A stretch of DNA of 64,000 nt from positions 62,001 through 126,000 of the forward strand of contig NZ_BMWT01000004.1 of the NCBI RefSeq assembly GCF_014651375.1. The letters are read 5' to 3'. Source of the stretch: Tateyamaria omphalii. Its GTDB lineage: Bacteria > Pseudomonadota > Alphaproteobacteria > Rhodobacterales > Rhodobacteraceae. Shown in pieces: positions 1 through 8,935 of this stretch. The notes beneath the pieces were generated by a model. That model did no database searches. It had not been told where the DNA came from and saw nothing but the letters and a program-made list of their open reading frames with translations. The stretch's first letter is position 1. Every line of letters starts with the position of its first letter. The position numbers were made by a program, and so were the translations under genes.

Positions 1-539
1 AACAGCGCCGCGAGGGTCTCGCGCATGGGGGCCTTGCCGACCGCCTCCTTGTGGCCGCGCTTGTGCAGGGGCTCGCCTGACGTATCCACGCTGATCGTAA
101 CCCGGTTGTCATCGATGCGGATCTTCAGCGTGACCGGCGCCTCACTGGCCACAGTCATGCCCGCGCTTTCAACCAACGCCGTCTCGACCCGCTTGGTCGC
201 AGCACCCGCATGATAAATCTTGGACTTGCGCGATGTCGCAACCTCGACCCGCACGGGAACATCGGCGCGCAAAACCTCACCCCAGGGGAACTTGCGGGCA
301 CGCTTGTCCAATTGGGCCAGATGGAACGCCATGAAAGACCCCATGCGCCACAACACCCGCGTGGCCCCGCGCAATTCAAGATTGGCGCGCCAGACCTCTG
401 ACCACCCACCACCGATAAAAACGCCCCCCGGGGTCACCCCCTGCACATCAAAGCCAAACGCGCGGGCCTCGTCGGCGAGCGTATCCTCCATCCCCGGCAA
501 GGTGATGGTAAAGATCGGGGCTGTGATTTCGGTGGACAT
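1..539 (-). CDS. THUMP-domain class I RNA methyltransferase, RlmL type (3' end outside window)
   Basis: The reading frame runs from an ATG at 539 off the left edge, so only about 179 N-terminal residues are visible. It opens with a PGMED segment and, near residues 155-175, has a VDTSGEPLHKRGHK stretch followed by APMRETLAAL. That pattern is typical of the THUMP-containing 23S rRNA guanine-N2-methyltransferases of the RlmL/YpsC family, which bind rRNA with the THUMP domain and methylate with a downstream Rossmann domain. The catalytic domain with its NPPYG motif would lie outside the window. Family placement is confident; the exact target base (G2445 in E. coli RlmL) is not shown by the visible part. 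Confidence 0.8.
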   Translation of the reverse strand, partial: MSTEITAPIFTITLPGMEDTLADEARAFGFDVQGVTPGGVFIGGGWSEVWRANLELRGATRVLWRMGSFMAFHLAQLDKRARKFPWGEVLRADVPVRVEVATSRKSKIYHAGAATKRVETALVESAGMTVASEAPVTLKIRIDDNRVTISVDTSGEPLHKRGHKEAVGKAPMRETLAAL

Positions 540-590
540 GACAGCGTCTATAGGCAACCGGCCGGGTCAGCGCGACCGCAAAGACGCAGG

Positions 591-2168
591 CTAGTCGGAA
601 AACAAGTAGTCGACGGATGCAATCTCGCGGGCCTTGTCCACCGGCACACTCAGGAACTGCGACAGGCTCGATGCGTTGTCCTCAATGTCCGCGGTTTCGA
701 CCATCCGGTTCAAATGCTCGAAATCCGCGTCGCGGATGCGATCGGATTCGAATGTCATGTCATTGCGGATCGTTGGCAACAAGCGTTCAAGCGTTTCGAT
801 GCTGGTCTGTTCGCCAGCCAGACCCACACGCATGGCATGCCCGATCAGATAGTCATCGGTGAAGGCGCACTGAATTTCCAGCATCCGCGTGATCGACCGG
901 TCGCCTGCAAAGTCCTGCAACAGGTCCAGGTTGCCCGGATCCATACAGACGATCAGGCGATCCGTGTCAAAATAGTCAAACAGCATCCGCATCAAGGCCC
1001 GCCGGTGGCGGGTCCGTTTTTCCAGCGTCTTCTGGATGCCGCCCAGATCGGGCAGGGGCGTATGCTCTTCGTTGAACAGGTATTCGATGGCGGGCACATT
1101 GGTCGTGGCCCGGATGCGCTCGAGCAGCCGTTTGGCTACGTGCCATTTCTTGCACACGATGATCAGCAATTCGCGATTGCGGCCGAGCGTGCTTTCGGTT
1201 TCCCAAAACCGGGTCGCAAATCTGCGCCCGATCCGGCCCCGTCCAGTCAGGAACTTGAACAGGCTCGCCCCTTCGTTCGAAATCAGGAACTGCACATTCT
1301 CGGCTGCATACAAAAGGCCGAGGCGGCGCTTCAGGTCTTTTGCCTCTGGGCTGATCTTGCGGGCAAACAGGAAATCCTGGCTCAGCAGCAGGTCATAATG
1401 GTCATCATAGAACGTGACCGGCATGCCGTAATCGGTGAACATCAGGAAGGTCAGCGTGCGCGTGCGGATCTCGTCCTCGGGCACCACATGTCGCACGATG
1501 GTCTGAAAGAATGTCTCATCCGGAATCCACGTGGTCCGGAAAAAGCGCATCACATCCTTCCGCTGCCGGGTGAAATCCAGAACCCACTCAATGGTCCGAC
1601 GCCGCAGACACCACCACTGGCTGCCGATCTGCACCTGAATGTCAGATGGAATCTCGCGCTTGATCCCGAAACGTTGTTGCGTGTGGTAGCTGGTATAGAA
1701 CCGCCATTTCTGGGTCCGTTCGTTGAAGAAGTGGCGATAAATCAGCCGCTCTTCTTTCATCCCGGTCTTGATCCAGTCACTTTCGAAGTAATCAAAGCTC
1801 TCGATGAAATCAGCGTCGTTGTCATCGAGGAAGCGGTGCGTGTACTCCGCCGACTTGATCGCCATGCAATCACCTGACAGCATGTAGAAATGCGTGGCGC
1901 GCGGGAATGCCTCGACCGCGCTTTCAACAGCATAGAGCGTGGCCTGCACAAGGCTCCATTCGCCCCAGCCGCACCTTATGCGACGATGGGCAAAGACAAC
2001 GTTGGGGTTGTCCTTGAGGGCGGCGCGTATCCTGGCAAAGGCAGCGCCGCTGGCACGGGCATCAAAATGGATCGCCATATAGTCGCCCGCAGCCGTCAGC
2101 CGTTCCGCCTGCTTGATGATGGCATCCGGGTCTTTGTGACACAGCAGGATGTAGGCGATTTTTGCCAT
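591..2168 (-). CDS. GT14 (core-2/I-branching type) glycosyltransferase with long C-terminal extension
   Basis: A 525-residue protein. Residues 1-260 resemble the Branch/GT14 glycosyltransferase domain: YILLCHKDP near residue 6, HFDARAS near 35, CGWGEWSLVQA near 66 and YMLSGDC near 94. GT14 enzymes usually transfer N-acetylglucosamine (beta-1,6) or xylose from a nucleotide sugar. The remaining 260 residues are a separate domain with no motif I recognise; similar two-part proteins are common in Rhodobacterales, where the tail carries a DUF name. No signal peptide is present, so action at the cytosolic side is expected. It is divergent from a sulfotransferase gene with 140 bp between them, which suggests a joint role in making a sulfated glycan. 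Donor and acceptor are unknown. Confidence 0.75.
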   Translation of the reverse strand: MAKIAYILLCHKDPDAIIKQAERLTAAGDYMAIHFDARASGAAFARIRAALKDNPNVVFAHRRIRCGWGEWSLVQATLYAVESAVEAFPRATHFYMLSGDCMAIKSAEYTHRFLDDNDADFIESFDYFESDWIKTGMKEERLIYRHFFNERTQKWRFYTSYHTQQRFGIKREIPSDIQVQIGSQWWCLRRRTIEWVLDFTRQRKDVMRFFRTTWIPDETFFQTIVRHVVPEDEIRTRTLTFLMFTDYGMPVTFYDDHYDLLLSQDFLFARKISPEAKDLKRRLGLLYAAENVQFLISNEGASLFKFLTGRGRIGRRFATRFWETESTLGRNRELLIIVCKKWHVAKRLLERIRATTNVPAIEYLFNEEHTPLPDLGGIQKTLEKRTRHRRALMRMLFDYFDTDRLIVCMDPGNLDLLQDFAGDRSITRMLEIQCAFTDDYLIGHAMRVGLAGEQTSIETLERLLPTIRNDMTFESDRIRDADFEHLNRMVETADIEDNASSLSQFLSVPVDKAREIASVDYLFSD

Positions 2169-2308
2169 TTAGGAAACTTTGCTGCCTCTTAACGCGCGAT
2201 TGTTTACGGTGATAAAGCTAAGGAGAGATTGAATAAACAGGATTTCTTTGCTTTTTTGCGCGATAACGCGGGCGACAAGGATCGCAGCAAGTAAAAAGGG
2301 CGAGTGGT

Positions 2309-3127
2309 ATGGGGTTCCCGGGGACCTGGATGACGGAAAGCGAAAGCGTGGTGTACCGCGTGGTGCCGAAATGCGCGTGTTCGACCATCGGGCAGATCAT
2401 GTTCTATTCCGATCACGGCGAATTCTTTGATGGCGATATCCACGACGCCCAGGGCGGTATGCACAAATGGGCGCTGGATGCGAGCCAGCCAATCATCACG
2501 GACAACGTGAAATCCCACGGCTCTTACGCGTTCACCTGTGTCCGCAATCCCTACACCCGCATCTTGTCGTCCTTCTTTGACAAGATCTGCGGCATCCAGC
2601 GCAACGGCAAACGCTACCGCGGCAACCTCGTGCCCCTCCTGATCCAGAAATACGGGATCGAAGTGGGTGGCGATGACGGCAAGCAGGAGTTTGATCAGAT
2701 CAAGTCGTTCCGCCGTTTTTTGCTCTTTGCCCGCGACACCATTCGCTGGCGTCGCCCGATGGAGCCTGACATTCACTGGTCCGCCATGTCCGGCCATGTC
2801 AGCACTTTCATCGTGAACGGCGGCCGCTATGACAAGATCATCTGGACCGAGAAGTTCAACGAGGGCATGGAAGAGGTCATGCAGGCCATCGAAACGCCCA
2901 ACAGCGTGAACATCGCCGACATCCCCCGCTTCAACGAAAGCGAAGGGCACGGGCCCAAGCGCGCCCACCCGGTCGAGGATTACTTCGACGACCTGTCGAT
3001 GCACCTCGTCTACGAAATCTACAAACGCGATTTCGAAGTGTTCAAATACGATTTCGAAGATCCGTCCAACAAGATGCCCATTGGCGAGATTGACCTCGAC
3101 GAGGTGCACAAGAAGTTGGGCGACTGA
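2309..3127 (+). CDS. sulfotransferase family 2 protein
   Basis: A 272-residue protein with both PAPS-binding signatures of family 2 (carbohydrate) sulfotransferases. The 5'-phosphosulfate loop is PKCACSTIGQ (residues 20-29), and the 3'-phosphate loop is RNPYTRILSSF (residues 79-89). These enzymes move a sulfuryl group from PAPS to a sugar or other hydroxyl. No N-terminal membrane anchor is visible, unlike the Golgi relatives, so a cytosolic enzyme is expected. The ATG at 2309 follows a GGGCGAG stretch; a second ATG at 2330 after GGGGA is an equally reasonable start. The divergent neighbour is a GT14 glycosyltransferase, so the likely substrate is a glycan or glycolipid, but this is inference. 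Confidence 0.75.
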   Translation: MGFPGTWMTESESVVYRVVPKCACSTIGQIMFYSDHGEFFDGDIHDAQGGMHKWALDASQPIITDNVKSHGSYAFTCVRNPYTRILSSFFDKICGIQRNGKRYRGNLVPLLIQKYGIEVGGDDGKQEFDQIKSFRRFLLFARDTIRWRRPMEPDIHWSAMSGHVSTFIVNGGRYDKIIWTEKFNEGMEEVMQAIETPNSVNIADIPRFNESEGHGPKRAHPVEDYFDDLSMHLVYEIYKRDFEVFKYDFEDPSNKMPIGEIDLDEVHKKLGD

Positions 3128-3228
3128 CGGGCGTCTACCTTCTGGTTTGATCATTCGCTAACACCACCGCCACAACTGCGACAGTTTTGCGTGTAGGCTT
3201 TGGATGGACTGCTCTATAATCGGTGCGC

Positions 3229-3612
3229 ATGAGCGCGCACCCTTTCCACACCCTGACCTCGACGGCCAAAACGGGCCTGCGCGCTGCGGTCACGCTGCTC
3301 TTCACGCTGTTTTCGCTGATCGCCCCCGGCACCATGCCCGAGGCACAGGCGGGCACGATCACGATGGTGATCTGTACGGGTCTGGAGACAACAACCGTGA
3401 CGCTCGATGCCGATGGGAACCCGGTTGAGACACAGCACGAGCTTTGTGATTGGGCTGGTCAGGCCAAGGTCGACCGCGCGCCAGCCATCGATTTCCCGGC
3501 ACAGGCGGCTCACATCTCAGCCTTCGCGCCGAAACTCACCCGCACCTCGCAAGCGGTTGCGCAACTGCGCCCCGATCGCACCCGGCCAAGGGGGCCGCCC
3601 ACAGCTCTCTGA
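3229..3612 (+). CDS. small exported protein, DUF2946-like, upstream of PepSY protein
   Basis: A 127-residue protein with a hydrophobic signal segment (about residues 18-35) ending near AQA. A short domain follows, with ICTGLET around Cys49 and ELCDWAGQ around Cys73. A Cys pair after a signal peptide with short hydrophobic flanks resembles DUF2946-type proteins often found with copper or iron genes. It lies 43 bp upstream of a PepSY membrane protein in the same direction, so the two are probably co-transcribed. A perfect TATAAT at 3215-3220 lies 8 bp before the ATG at 3229, which would give a nearly leaderless mRNA, but no convincing -35 is present. A GTG two codons earlier (3223) is the alternative start. 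Function is unknown. Confidence 0.6.
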   Translation: MSAHPFHTLTSTAKTGLRAAVTLLFTLFSLIAPGTMPEAQAGTITMVICTGLETTTVTLDADGNPVETQHELCDWAGQAKVDRAPAIDFPAQAAHISAFAPKLTRTSQAVAQLRPDRTRPRGPPTAL

Positions 3613-3655
3613 CAGACCCAATCCAAAACATTGATCTGACAGAGGAAATCTTTCC

Positions 3656-5059
3656 ATGGTCTCCATCGACCCAACCCGCACGCCTGCACAGGCGCAAGAC
3701 GCAACCGCGTCCTCCAAACTCTACCGCGCCGCATGGCGCTGGCATTTCTATGCCGGTCTCTACGTCATCCCTTTCTTTGCGATGCTTGCCATCACCGGCA
3801 TGGCGATGCTCTGGATCGCTTTCCTTGATGGGCGCGATGGCGACCGCATTCCCGTCGTGCCGCAAGAGGCAGCACTGGCGGTCTCTCAACAGGCCGAAGC
3901 CGCCGTCGCCGCCATTCCGGGCGGTGAACTGCGGCAATACGTGGCCCCGCGCCGCGATGACCGCGCCGCCATCTTTCGCGTGGATGCGGATGGCGCGGCC
4001 ACCATGGTCGCCATCGACCCTTACACTGGCGCTGTGCTTGAAACCTTCCCGCGCCGCTCGGGCTGGTACGACTTTGCCGACAACGTTCATGGCAGCCTTC
4101 TGCTGGGCGTGACCGGCGATCGAATGATCGAGATTGCCGCTTCGCTCGGCATGGTCCTGATCGCCACCGGGCTTTATATGTGGTGGCCCCGCGGCGCGGG
4201 GTGGCGTGCAGCGCTTGTTCCGTCGTTTGGACGCGGGCGGGCGACGTGGAAATCGCTGCACGGCGTGTTCGGCATCTGGATTTCTGTCTTTCTGGTGTTC
4301 TTCCTGATCTCGGGCCTCGCCTGGGCGGGCATCTGGGGCGAGAAGATGGTGCAGGCCTGGAGCCAGTTTCCGGCCGCGAAATGGGACAACGTGCCCCTGT
4401 CCGATGACACACATGCCTCGATGAACCACGGCCCCAAGGAAGTGCCATGGGCGCTGGAACAGACGCCCATGCCGGCGTCGGGCAGTCAGGCCGGGATCAC
4501 CGGTCTACCCGAAGGCACGCCCGTGACGCTCGACACGGTGGATATGCTGGCCCGCCAGATTGGATTCGATGCACGCTATCAGCTGAACCTGCCCAGCGGG
4601 ACCGACGGCGTCTGGACCCTGTCGCGCGACAGCATGAGCAATGACAGCGAAAACCCCATGGCGGACCGGACGACGCATATTGACCAATACACTGGCAAGA
4701 TCCTCGCCGATGTGCAGTTCGCGGATTACTCACTGGCGGGCAAGGCCATGGCGGTGGGTATCGCTCTGCACATGGGCACGCTGGGCCTGTGGAGCGTGCT
4801 GGCCAACACCGTGATCTGCCTGTCCGTCCTGCTTCTGTGCGTGTCAGGTGTGGTGATGTGGTGGAAACGACGCCCGGGCGGTCTGCGGCTTGCTGCGCCC
4901 GCGCTGCCGCGGGACATGCCGCTCTGGCAAGGGGCGGTGCTTGTGGGGCTGGCCATCTCTCTGGCCTTTCCCATGGCCGGGATCACGTTGCTGGCAGTTT
5001 TGCTGTTCGACTGGTTGATCCTGTCGCGAATTCCGGCGCTGAAGCAGACGTTTTCATAA
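3656..5059 (+). CDS. PepSY-associated TM helix protein
   Basis: A 467-residue integral membrane protein of the PepSY_TM type. The first membrane helix begins at RWHFYAGLYVIPFF (about residues 24-37) and carries the family WRWHFYAGL signature. A PepSY-like periplasmic segment (DGAATMVAIDPYTGAVLETFPR) follows at about residues 110-132, then a second helix with ATGLYMWWPR near 175, a further helix pair, a second periplasmic stretch with TTHIDQYTGKILAD, and closing helices. Family members are commonly linked to siderophore or iron handling and ferric reduction at the inner membrane, but no ligand residues prove that here. The small Cys-containing gene just upstream probably belongs with it. Confidence 0.8.
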   Translation: MVSIDPTRTPAQAQDATASSKLYRAAWRWHFYAGLYVIPFFAMLAITGMAMLWIAFLDGRDGDRIPVVPQEAALAVSQQAEAAVAAIPGGELRQYVAPRRDDRAAIFRVDADGAATMVAIDPYTGAVLETFPRRSGWYDFADNVHGSLLLGVTGDRMIEIAASLGMVLIATGLYMWWPRGAGWRAALVPSFGRGRATWKSLHGVFGIWISVFLVFFLISGLAWAGIWGEKMVQAWSQFPAAKWDNVPLSDDTHASMNHGPKEVPWALEQTPMPASGSQAGITGLPEGTPVTLDTVDMLARQIGFDARYQLNLPSGTDGVWTLSRDSMSNDSENPMADRTTHIDQYTGKILADVQFADYSLAGKAMAVGIALHMGTLGLWSVLANTVICLSVLLLCVSGVVMWWKRRPGGLRLAAPALPRDMPLWQGAVLVGLAISLAFPMAGITLLAVLLFDWLILSRIPALKQTFS

Positions 5060-5070
5060 GGCTGTGACCT

Positions 5071-5155
5071 GCGGGGCGTACGACACGTACGCCTTACAGT
5101 CAGGGTACCGAACAGCCATTGCCTGTCGCGGGGCGCACGGAAACGTGCGCCTTAC
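5071..5155. repeat. two copies of the GTAAGG/CCCCGC palindromic repeat
   Basis: Two imperfect palindromes in the same orientation, at 5071-5097 and 5128-5155. Read on the minus strand each is GTAAGG, then a six-base arm, a 3-4 base loop, the complementary arm, then CCCCGC. The arms differ between copies (CGTACG/CGTACG and CGCACG/CGTGCG) but remain fully complementary within each. The TAA of the second copy is the stop codon of the SGNH hydrolase gene. The same element recurs near 24.9, 40.5 and 48.8 kb. Confidence 0.85.
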
Positions 5156-5823
5156 CGCATCACCGCTGCAATCCGGGCCGCGATGGCTGCGCTGCCCTTG
5201 GGGGAGGGGTGGATCCGGTCGGCTGCGTGAAAGCTCAGATCGCCACGCGGCACCAGATCGGCGATCGACACAAAGGTGACACCAGCATCACGCGCAGCCA
5301 TCTTTGCCAGCCGCGCCTCATAGGCGTCGCCTATGTCGCGGCAGTGGTCGATCATCGACGGTTGGCCGGGGGTACGCAGGTAACCGACAAAGATCACCCG
5401 CGCGCCATCGGCCCGCGCCCTGCGCACATTGTCGACGACCGTGCCGCGTGCGCCGTCCGCGCTGATCAACCGGTTCAGTTGGCCGTCGCATTTGCGGCAT
5501 CCGCAGCCCAGCCAAAGATCGTTGCCGCCGCCGTTCATGATCGCCCAGTCCCATGGACCAGACGCGTACTGACTGCCGATCCGCAGCCCAAGGCTGCCGC
5601 TGACGGGCAGGACATAGTGGTAGCGTGCACCGACAACGGATCGATCTATGACATTCGCTCCCAGGCGCTGTTCCAGCGCGGACACGACCGACCGGTTCGA
5701 GGCGGCATTCCACGCCAACAGGCTGTCGCCGGTCGCGATGATCCGGGCCTGACCAGAGGATGGTACAGGCTCTGCACAGCCCAGCAGGGCGGCAAATGCC
5801 GCCAGTACCATCCAGACCTGCAT
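5152..5823 (-). CDS. SGNH/GDSL-family hydrolase, lipoprotein
   Basis: A 223-residue protein with a lipoprotein signal (AALLGC, Cys16) and the three SGNH blocks: TGDSL with the nucleophile at Ser34, GGGND at residues 97-101, and DRIHPSP with the catalytic Asp202/His205 pair. It should be an esterase, lipase or O-acyl hydrolase tethered to a membrane facing the periplasm; the acyl substrate is not evident. A CGCRKC cluster at residues 106-111 just after block III is unusual and might bind a metal or form disulfides. It is convergent with the PepSY gene, and its TAA stop comes from a palindromic repeat. Confidence 0.8.
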   Translation of the reverse strand: MQVWMVLAAFAALLGCAEPVPSSGQARIIATGDSLLAWNAASNRSVVSALEQRLGANVIDRSVVGARYHYVLPVSGSLGLRIGSQYASGPWDWAIMNGGGNDLWLGCGCRKCDGQLNRLISADGARGTVVDNVRRARADGARVIFVGYLRTPGQPSMIDHCRDIGDAYEARLAKMAARDAGVTFVSIADLVPRGDLSFHAADRIHPSPKGSAAIAARIAAVMR

Positions 5824-5937
5824 ACCAGTTCTCCGTTTCTTTCCCCGAGCCGGATCTTATCTGCGCAAATCCCAAGATTCCATGAACTCCTGCAGGCCCC
5901 TTGCCTGTACTCGGCCAACCCCCTACATCCATCGCCC

Positions 5938-6414
5938 ATGGCGCAAGGTAAATCAGACCCCAACTACAAGGTGGCTGCCGAAAATCGGCGGGCCCGCTTT
6001 GACTATGCAATCGAGGATGACCTCGAATGCGGCATCGTGCTGGAAGGGTCCGAGGTCAAATCCCTGCGCGCCGGTGGGGCCAACATCGCAGAAAGCTATG
6101 CCCATGTGGACAATGGCGAGCTATGGCTGATCAACAGCTACATTGCGCCCTACGATCAGGCCAAATCGTTCAAGCACGAGGAACGACGTCCGCGCAAATT
6201 GCTGGTCAGTCGCAAGGAACTGTCGAATCTGTGGAACGCCACCCAGCGCAAAGGAATGACGCTGGTGCCGCTCGTGCTTTATTTCAATCATAGGGGCCGT
6301 GCGAAGCTGAAGATCGGCATCGCCAAGGGCAAAAAGCTGCACGACAAACGGGATACGTCCGCCAAGCGCGACTGGAACCGCCAGAAACAGCGCCTGCTGA
6401 AGGAACGCGGCTGA
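5938..6414 (+). CDS. smpB: SsrA-binding protein SmpB
   Basis: A 158-residue protein of normal SmpB length. It carries the family features: an NRRARFDY segment near residue 17, then [15 protein letters not shown] (about 32-46), a central beta barrel, and the basic tail with [15 protein letters not shown] (about 132-146), which becomes helical in the decoding channel. SmpB carries alanyl-tmRNA to stalled ribosomes for trans-translation. The ATG at 5938 is the natural start; the frame is open further upstream but without family similarity. The gene stands alone: the SGNH gene is divergent and a small glycine-rich protein follows after 143 bp. The tmRNA gene is not in this window. Confidence 0.95.
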   Translation: MAQGKSDPNYKVAAENRRARFDYAIEDDLECGIVLEGSEVKSLRAGGANIAESYAHVDNGELWLINSYIAPYDQAKSFKHEERRPRKLLVSRKELSNLWNATQRKGMTLVPLVLYFNHRGRAKLKIGIAKGKKLHDKRDTSAKRDWNRQKQRLLKERG

Positions 6415-6557
6415 CCGTACGTCTGCGTCCAATTGTGGGAAAACAGGCGCCACTTTCCCCTGATGTGATCTTGTGAAACTGCGCTACCCCAGTGCCGCCG
6501 GTACGCAACGGGGGTGCGGGTCGGGTTAAATACGACCCCCGCAAGGAAGGGAACACC

Positions 6558-6827
6558 ATGGAACTCCTTATTGGCCTCATCTCCGGGGCGGTCGGCGGCA
6601 ATGCCGCGGGCGGTATGCTCAAGAACCTCAATCAAGGGGTTCTTATTAACTCGCTCAGCGGCATCGTTGGTGGCGGCATCGGAGGCACGGTCTTGTCGAT
6701 GTTGGGAGGGGACGCCAGTGGCGGCATGGACCTTGCGGGGATCCTGCAACAAGTGGCCGGTGGTGGCATCGGCGGTGGCGCGGTTCTGGCCATCGTAGGG
6801 GCGTTGCGCCAGCAACTGGGCCGCTAA
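6558..6827 (+). CDS. small glycine-rich hydrophobic protein
   Basis: An 89-residue protein starting at an ATG with a strong ribosome site (AAGGAAGGG) 7 bp upstream. It has two hydrophobic, glycine-rich stretches, around residues 3-20 (GLISGAVGGNAAGG) and 35-50 (SGIVGGGIGGTVLS), and a third from about 65 to 82 (AGGGIGGGAVLAIVGAL). The Gly spacing suggests tightly packed membrane helices. I do not recognise a named family. The leader upstream can fold into a stem (TGCGGG with CCCGCA, 6516-6545) placed just before the ribosome site, so translation might be structure-controlled. Neighbours smpB and sseA give no functional clue. Confidence 0.6.
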   Translation: MELLIGLISGAVGGNAAGGMLKNLNQGVLINSLSGIVGGGIGGTVLSMLGGDASGGMDLAGILQQVAGGGIGGGAVLAIVGALRQQLGR

Positions 6828-6899
6828 CGCGGGGCCTTGCAAATCTGGTCCCTCCGGCGTTAGTCAAAGGCGTTTTTGACCGCCCGGAGGGACTCACCC

Positions 6900-7754
6900 A
6901 TGTCAGACGATCCAAAGACGCTTGTATCGACCGACTGGCTGGCTGCGCATCTCAAGGATCCCGACCTGAGGATTCTTGATGCATCCTGGTATCTGCCGGA
7001 TGCGGGCCGCGATGCACGGGCTGAATACGAGACCGCGCACATACCGGGCGCCCGCTTCTTTGACATCGACGAAATCAGTGATGCCCGGTCCGACCTGCCG
7101 CATATGGCACCCCCGCCAGAGAAGTTTATGTCGCGCATGCGGGCCATGGGCGTGGGCGATGGGCATCAGGTCGTTGTCTATGACGGGGCTGGACTGCTCA
7201 GTGCTGCGCGCGTGTGGTGGCTGTTCCGCCTGATGGGGCACCGTGACGTGGCTGTGCTCGATGGCGGTTTGCCGAAATGGCAGGCCGAAGGCCGCCCCAC
7301 CGAAGATATGGCGCCTGTCATCAAGGACAGGCATCTGACGGCACGGTTTCAGAACCACCTGGTCCGCGATGTCACGCAAGTCAGTCAGGCAGCGAAACTG
7401 GGGTCGACCCAGGTCGTAGATGCCCGCGCGGCGGCACGGTTCCGCGGCGAAGCGCCAGAGCCGCGCGAAGGCATGCGGTCGGGTCACGTGCCGGGGTCGC
7501 GCAATGTGCCCTATGACACGCTGCTCAATGATGACAAGACGATGAAATCGCCCGACGCAACACGCGCCGCTTTCGAACGCGCAGGTGTCGATCTGGGCAA
7601 ACCCATCATCACCACATGTGGCTCGGGCATCACCGCAGCCATCCTCGCCCTCGCGCTTGAGCGTATGGGGCATGACAGCTGGTCACTTTATGACGGAAGC
7701 TGGGCCGAGTGGGGCATGTCGCCCATGGTCCCCGTCGCAACCGGAGACGCCTGA
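6900..7754 (+). CDS. sseA: 3-mercaptopyruvate sulfurtransferase (two rhodanese domains)
   Basis: A 284-residue protein with two rhodanese domains. The N-terminal, inactive one has ILDASWYLP and HIPGARFFDID (about residues 22-56). The C-terminal one holds the active-site loop CGSGIT with the catalytic Cys240. The CGSG(I/V)T loop marks mercaptopyruvate sulfurtransferases as opposed to thiosulfate sulfurtransferases. The enzyme moves sulfur from 3-mercaptopyruvate to a thiol or cyanide in the cytosol. An AGGGA ribosome site precedes the ATG at 6900. The stop overlaps the start of the aminotransferase gene by one base (TGATG), so the two are translationally coupled. This fits the pathway, since transamination of cysteine makes mercaptopyruvate. 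Confidence 0.9.
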   Translation: MSDDPKTLVSTDWLAAHLKDPDLRILDASWYLPDAGRDARAEYETAHIPGARFFDIDEISDARSDLPHMAPPPEKFMSRMRAMGVGDGHQVVVYDGAGLLSAARVWWLFRLMGHRDVAVLDGGLPKWQAEGRPTEDMAPVIKDRHLTARFQNHLVRDVTQVSQAAKLGSTQVVDARAAARFRGEAPEPREGMRSGHVPGSRNVPYDTLLNDDKTMKSPDATRAAFERAGVDLGKPIITTCGSGITAAILALALERMGHDSWSLYDGSWAEWGMSPMVPVATGDA

Positions 7755-8935
7755 TGTTCGAACACCTGACTGCGCAGAAACCCGACGGCATCCTGATGCT
7801 GATGCAGATGTATCGCGAGGACCCGCGCGAGGCCAAGGTCGACCTTGGCGTCGGTGTCTACAAGGACGCAACGGGAAACACGCCCGTGATGCGCGCGATC
7901 AAGGCGGCCGAGCAGAAACTGTGGGAGGTGCAGGACACCAAGTCCTACGTGGGCCTTGCCGGTGCGCCCGACTTCAACGACGCGATGGTCAATCTTGTGC
8001 TGGGCAACACCGTGCCGCGCAGCTCGGTCAACTCGGTCGCAACACCGGGTGGCACCGGGGCCGTGCGGCAGGCGTTTGAGCTGATCCGTATGGCCAATGC
8101 CGATGCACGTATCTTCGTGTCGAACCCGACATGGCCCAACCACCTGTCCATCCTCGACTACCTGGGCATGGAAAAGTTCATGTACCGCTATTTCGATGAC
8201 GAAACACGCGGCGTCGATTTCGACGGTATGATCGCCGATCTCAAGACGGCCAAGAAGGGCGACGTGATTCTGCTGCACGGCTGCTGCCACAACCCAACGG
8301 GTGCCAACCTCACCGGCCCGCAATGGGATGAGGTGATCAAGGTGTTGAACGACACCGGGGCCACCCCCATGATCGACATCGCCTATCAGGGTTTTGGCGA
8401 CGGTCTGGATGCGGACGCCGCAGGCACACGCGCCGTTGCGGCGGCGGTGCCTGAATGCCTGATTGCAGCCAGCTGTTCCAAGAATTTCGGGATCTACCGC
8501 GAACGCACCGGCATCCTGATGCTCGTGGCAAACGGCACGGACAAGGCGATTGCCCAAGGCACCCTGAACTTCCTCAACCGCCAGAACTACAGCTTCCCGC
8601 CAGACCACGGCGCACGGCTTGTGACGATGATCCTGAATGACGATGCCCTGCGCACCGACTGGATGGCGGAACTGGAAGAGATGCGCACCGGCATGCTGGA
8701 CCTGCGCGAACGGCTCGCCAAAGAGCTTGAGCAACGCTCCGGCTCCAACCGGTTCGGCTTCATCGCCCAGCACAGGGGCATGTTCTCGCGCCTCGGGGCA
8801 GCACCCGAACTGGTGGTCAAGATGCGCGAAGACTCCGGCATCTACATGGTTGGGGACAGCCGCATGAATATCGCTGGCCTCAACGCAGAAACGGTTCCTG
8901 TGCTGGCTGACGCCATCGTCAAGGCTGGGGTTTGA
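7754..8935 (+). CDS. aromatic/aspartate aminotransferase (class I)
   Basis: A 393-residue PLP enzyme of the AspC/TyrB type. The lysine that binds PLP is in SCSKNFGIYRERTG, at Lys243. KVDLGVGVYKD near residue 28 and CCHNPTGAN near 178 are further family hallmarks, and SRMNIAGLN near the C terminus holds the substrate-carboxylate region. It transaminates aspartate, tyrosine, phenylalanine or related acids with 2-oxoglutarate. Coupling to sseA raises the possibility that cysteine or cysteine sulfinate is a substrate; that is inference. Its last 17 bases overlap the tail of the convergent GNAT gene. Confidence 0.9.
   Translation: MFEHLTAQKPDGILMLMQMYREDPREAKVDLGVGVYKDATGNTPVMRAIKAAEQKLWEVQDTKSYVGLAGAPDFNDAMVNLVLGNTVPRSSVNSVATPGGTGAVRQAFELIRMANADARIFVSNPTWPNHLSILDYLGMEKFMYRYFDDETRGVDFDGMIADLKTAKKGDVILLHGCCHNPTGANLTGPQWDEVIKVLNDTGATPMIDIAYQGFGDGLDADAAGTRAVAAAVPECLIAASCSKNFGIYRERTGILMLVANGTDKAIAQGTLNFLNRQNYSFPPDHGARLVTMILNDDALRTDWMAELEEMRTGMLDLRERLAKELEQRSGSNRFGFIAQHRGMFSRLGAAPELVVKMREDSGIYMVGDSRMNIAGLNAETVPVLADAIVKAGV

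Noticed and set aside
714..1877. Long plus-strand frame (387 codons) opposite the GT14 gene
   Set aside because: It is the antisense of a well-supported glycosyltransferase gene; it has no ribosome site and its composition is that of reversed GC-rich codons.
2204..3154. Minus-strand frame of 316 codons opposite the sulfotransferase gene
   Set aside because: The opposite strand carries both PAPS motifs; the His/Val-rich antisense translation matches no family.
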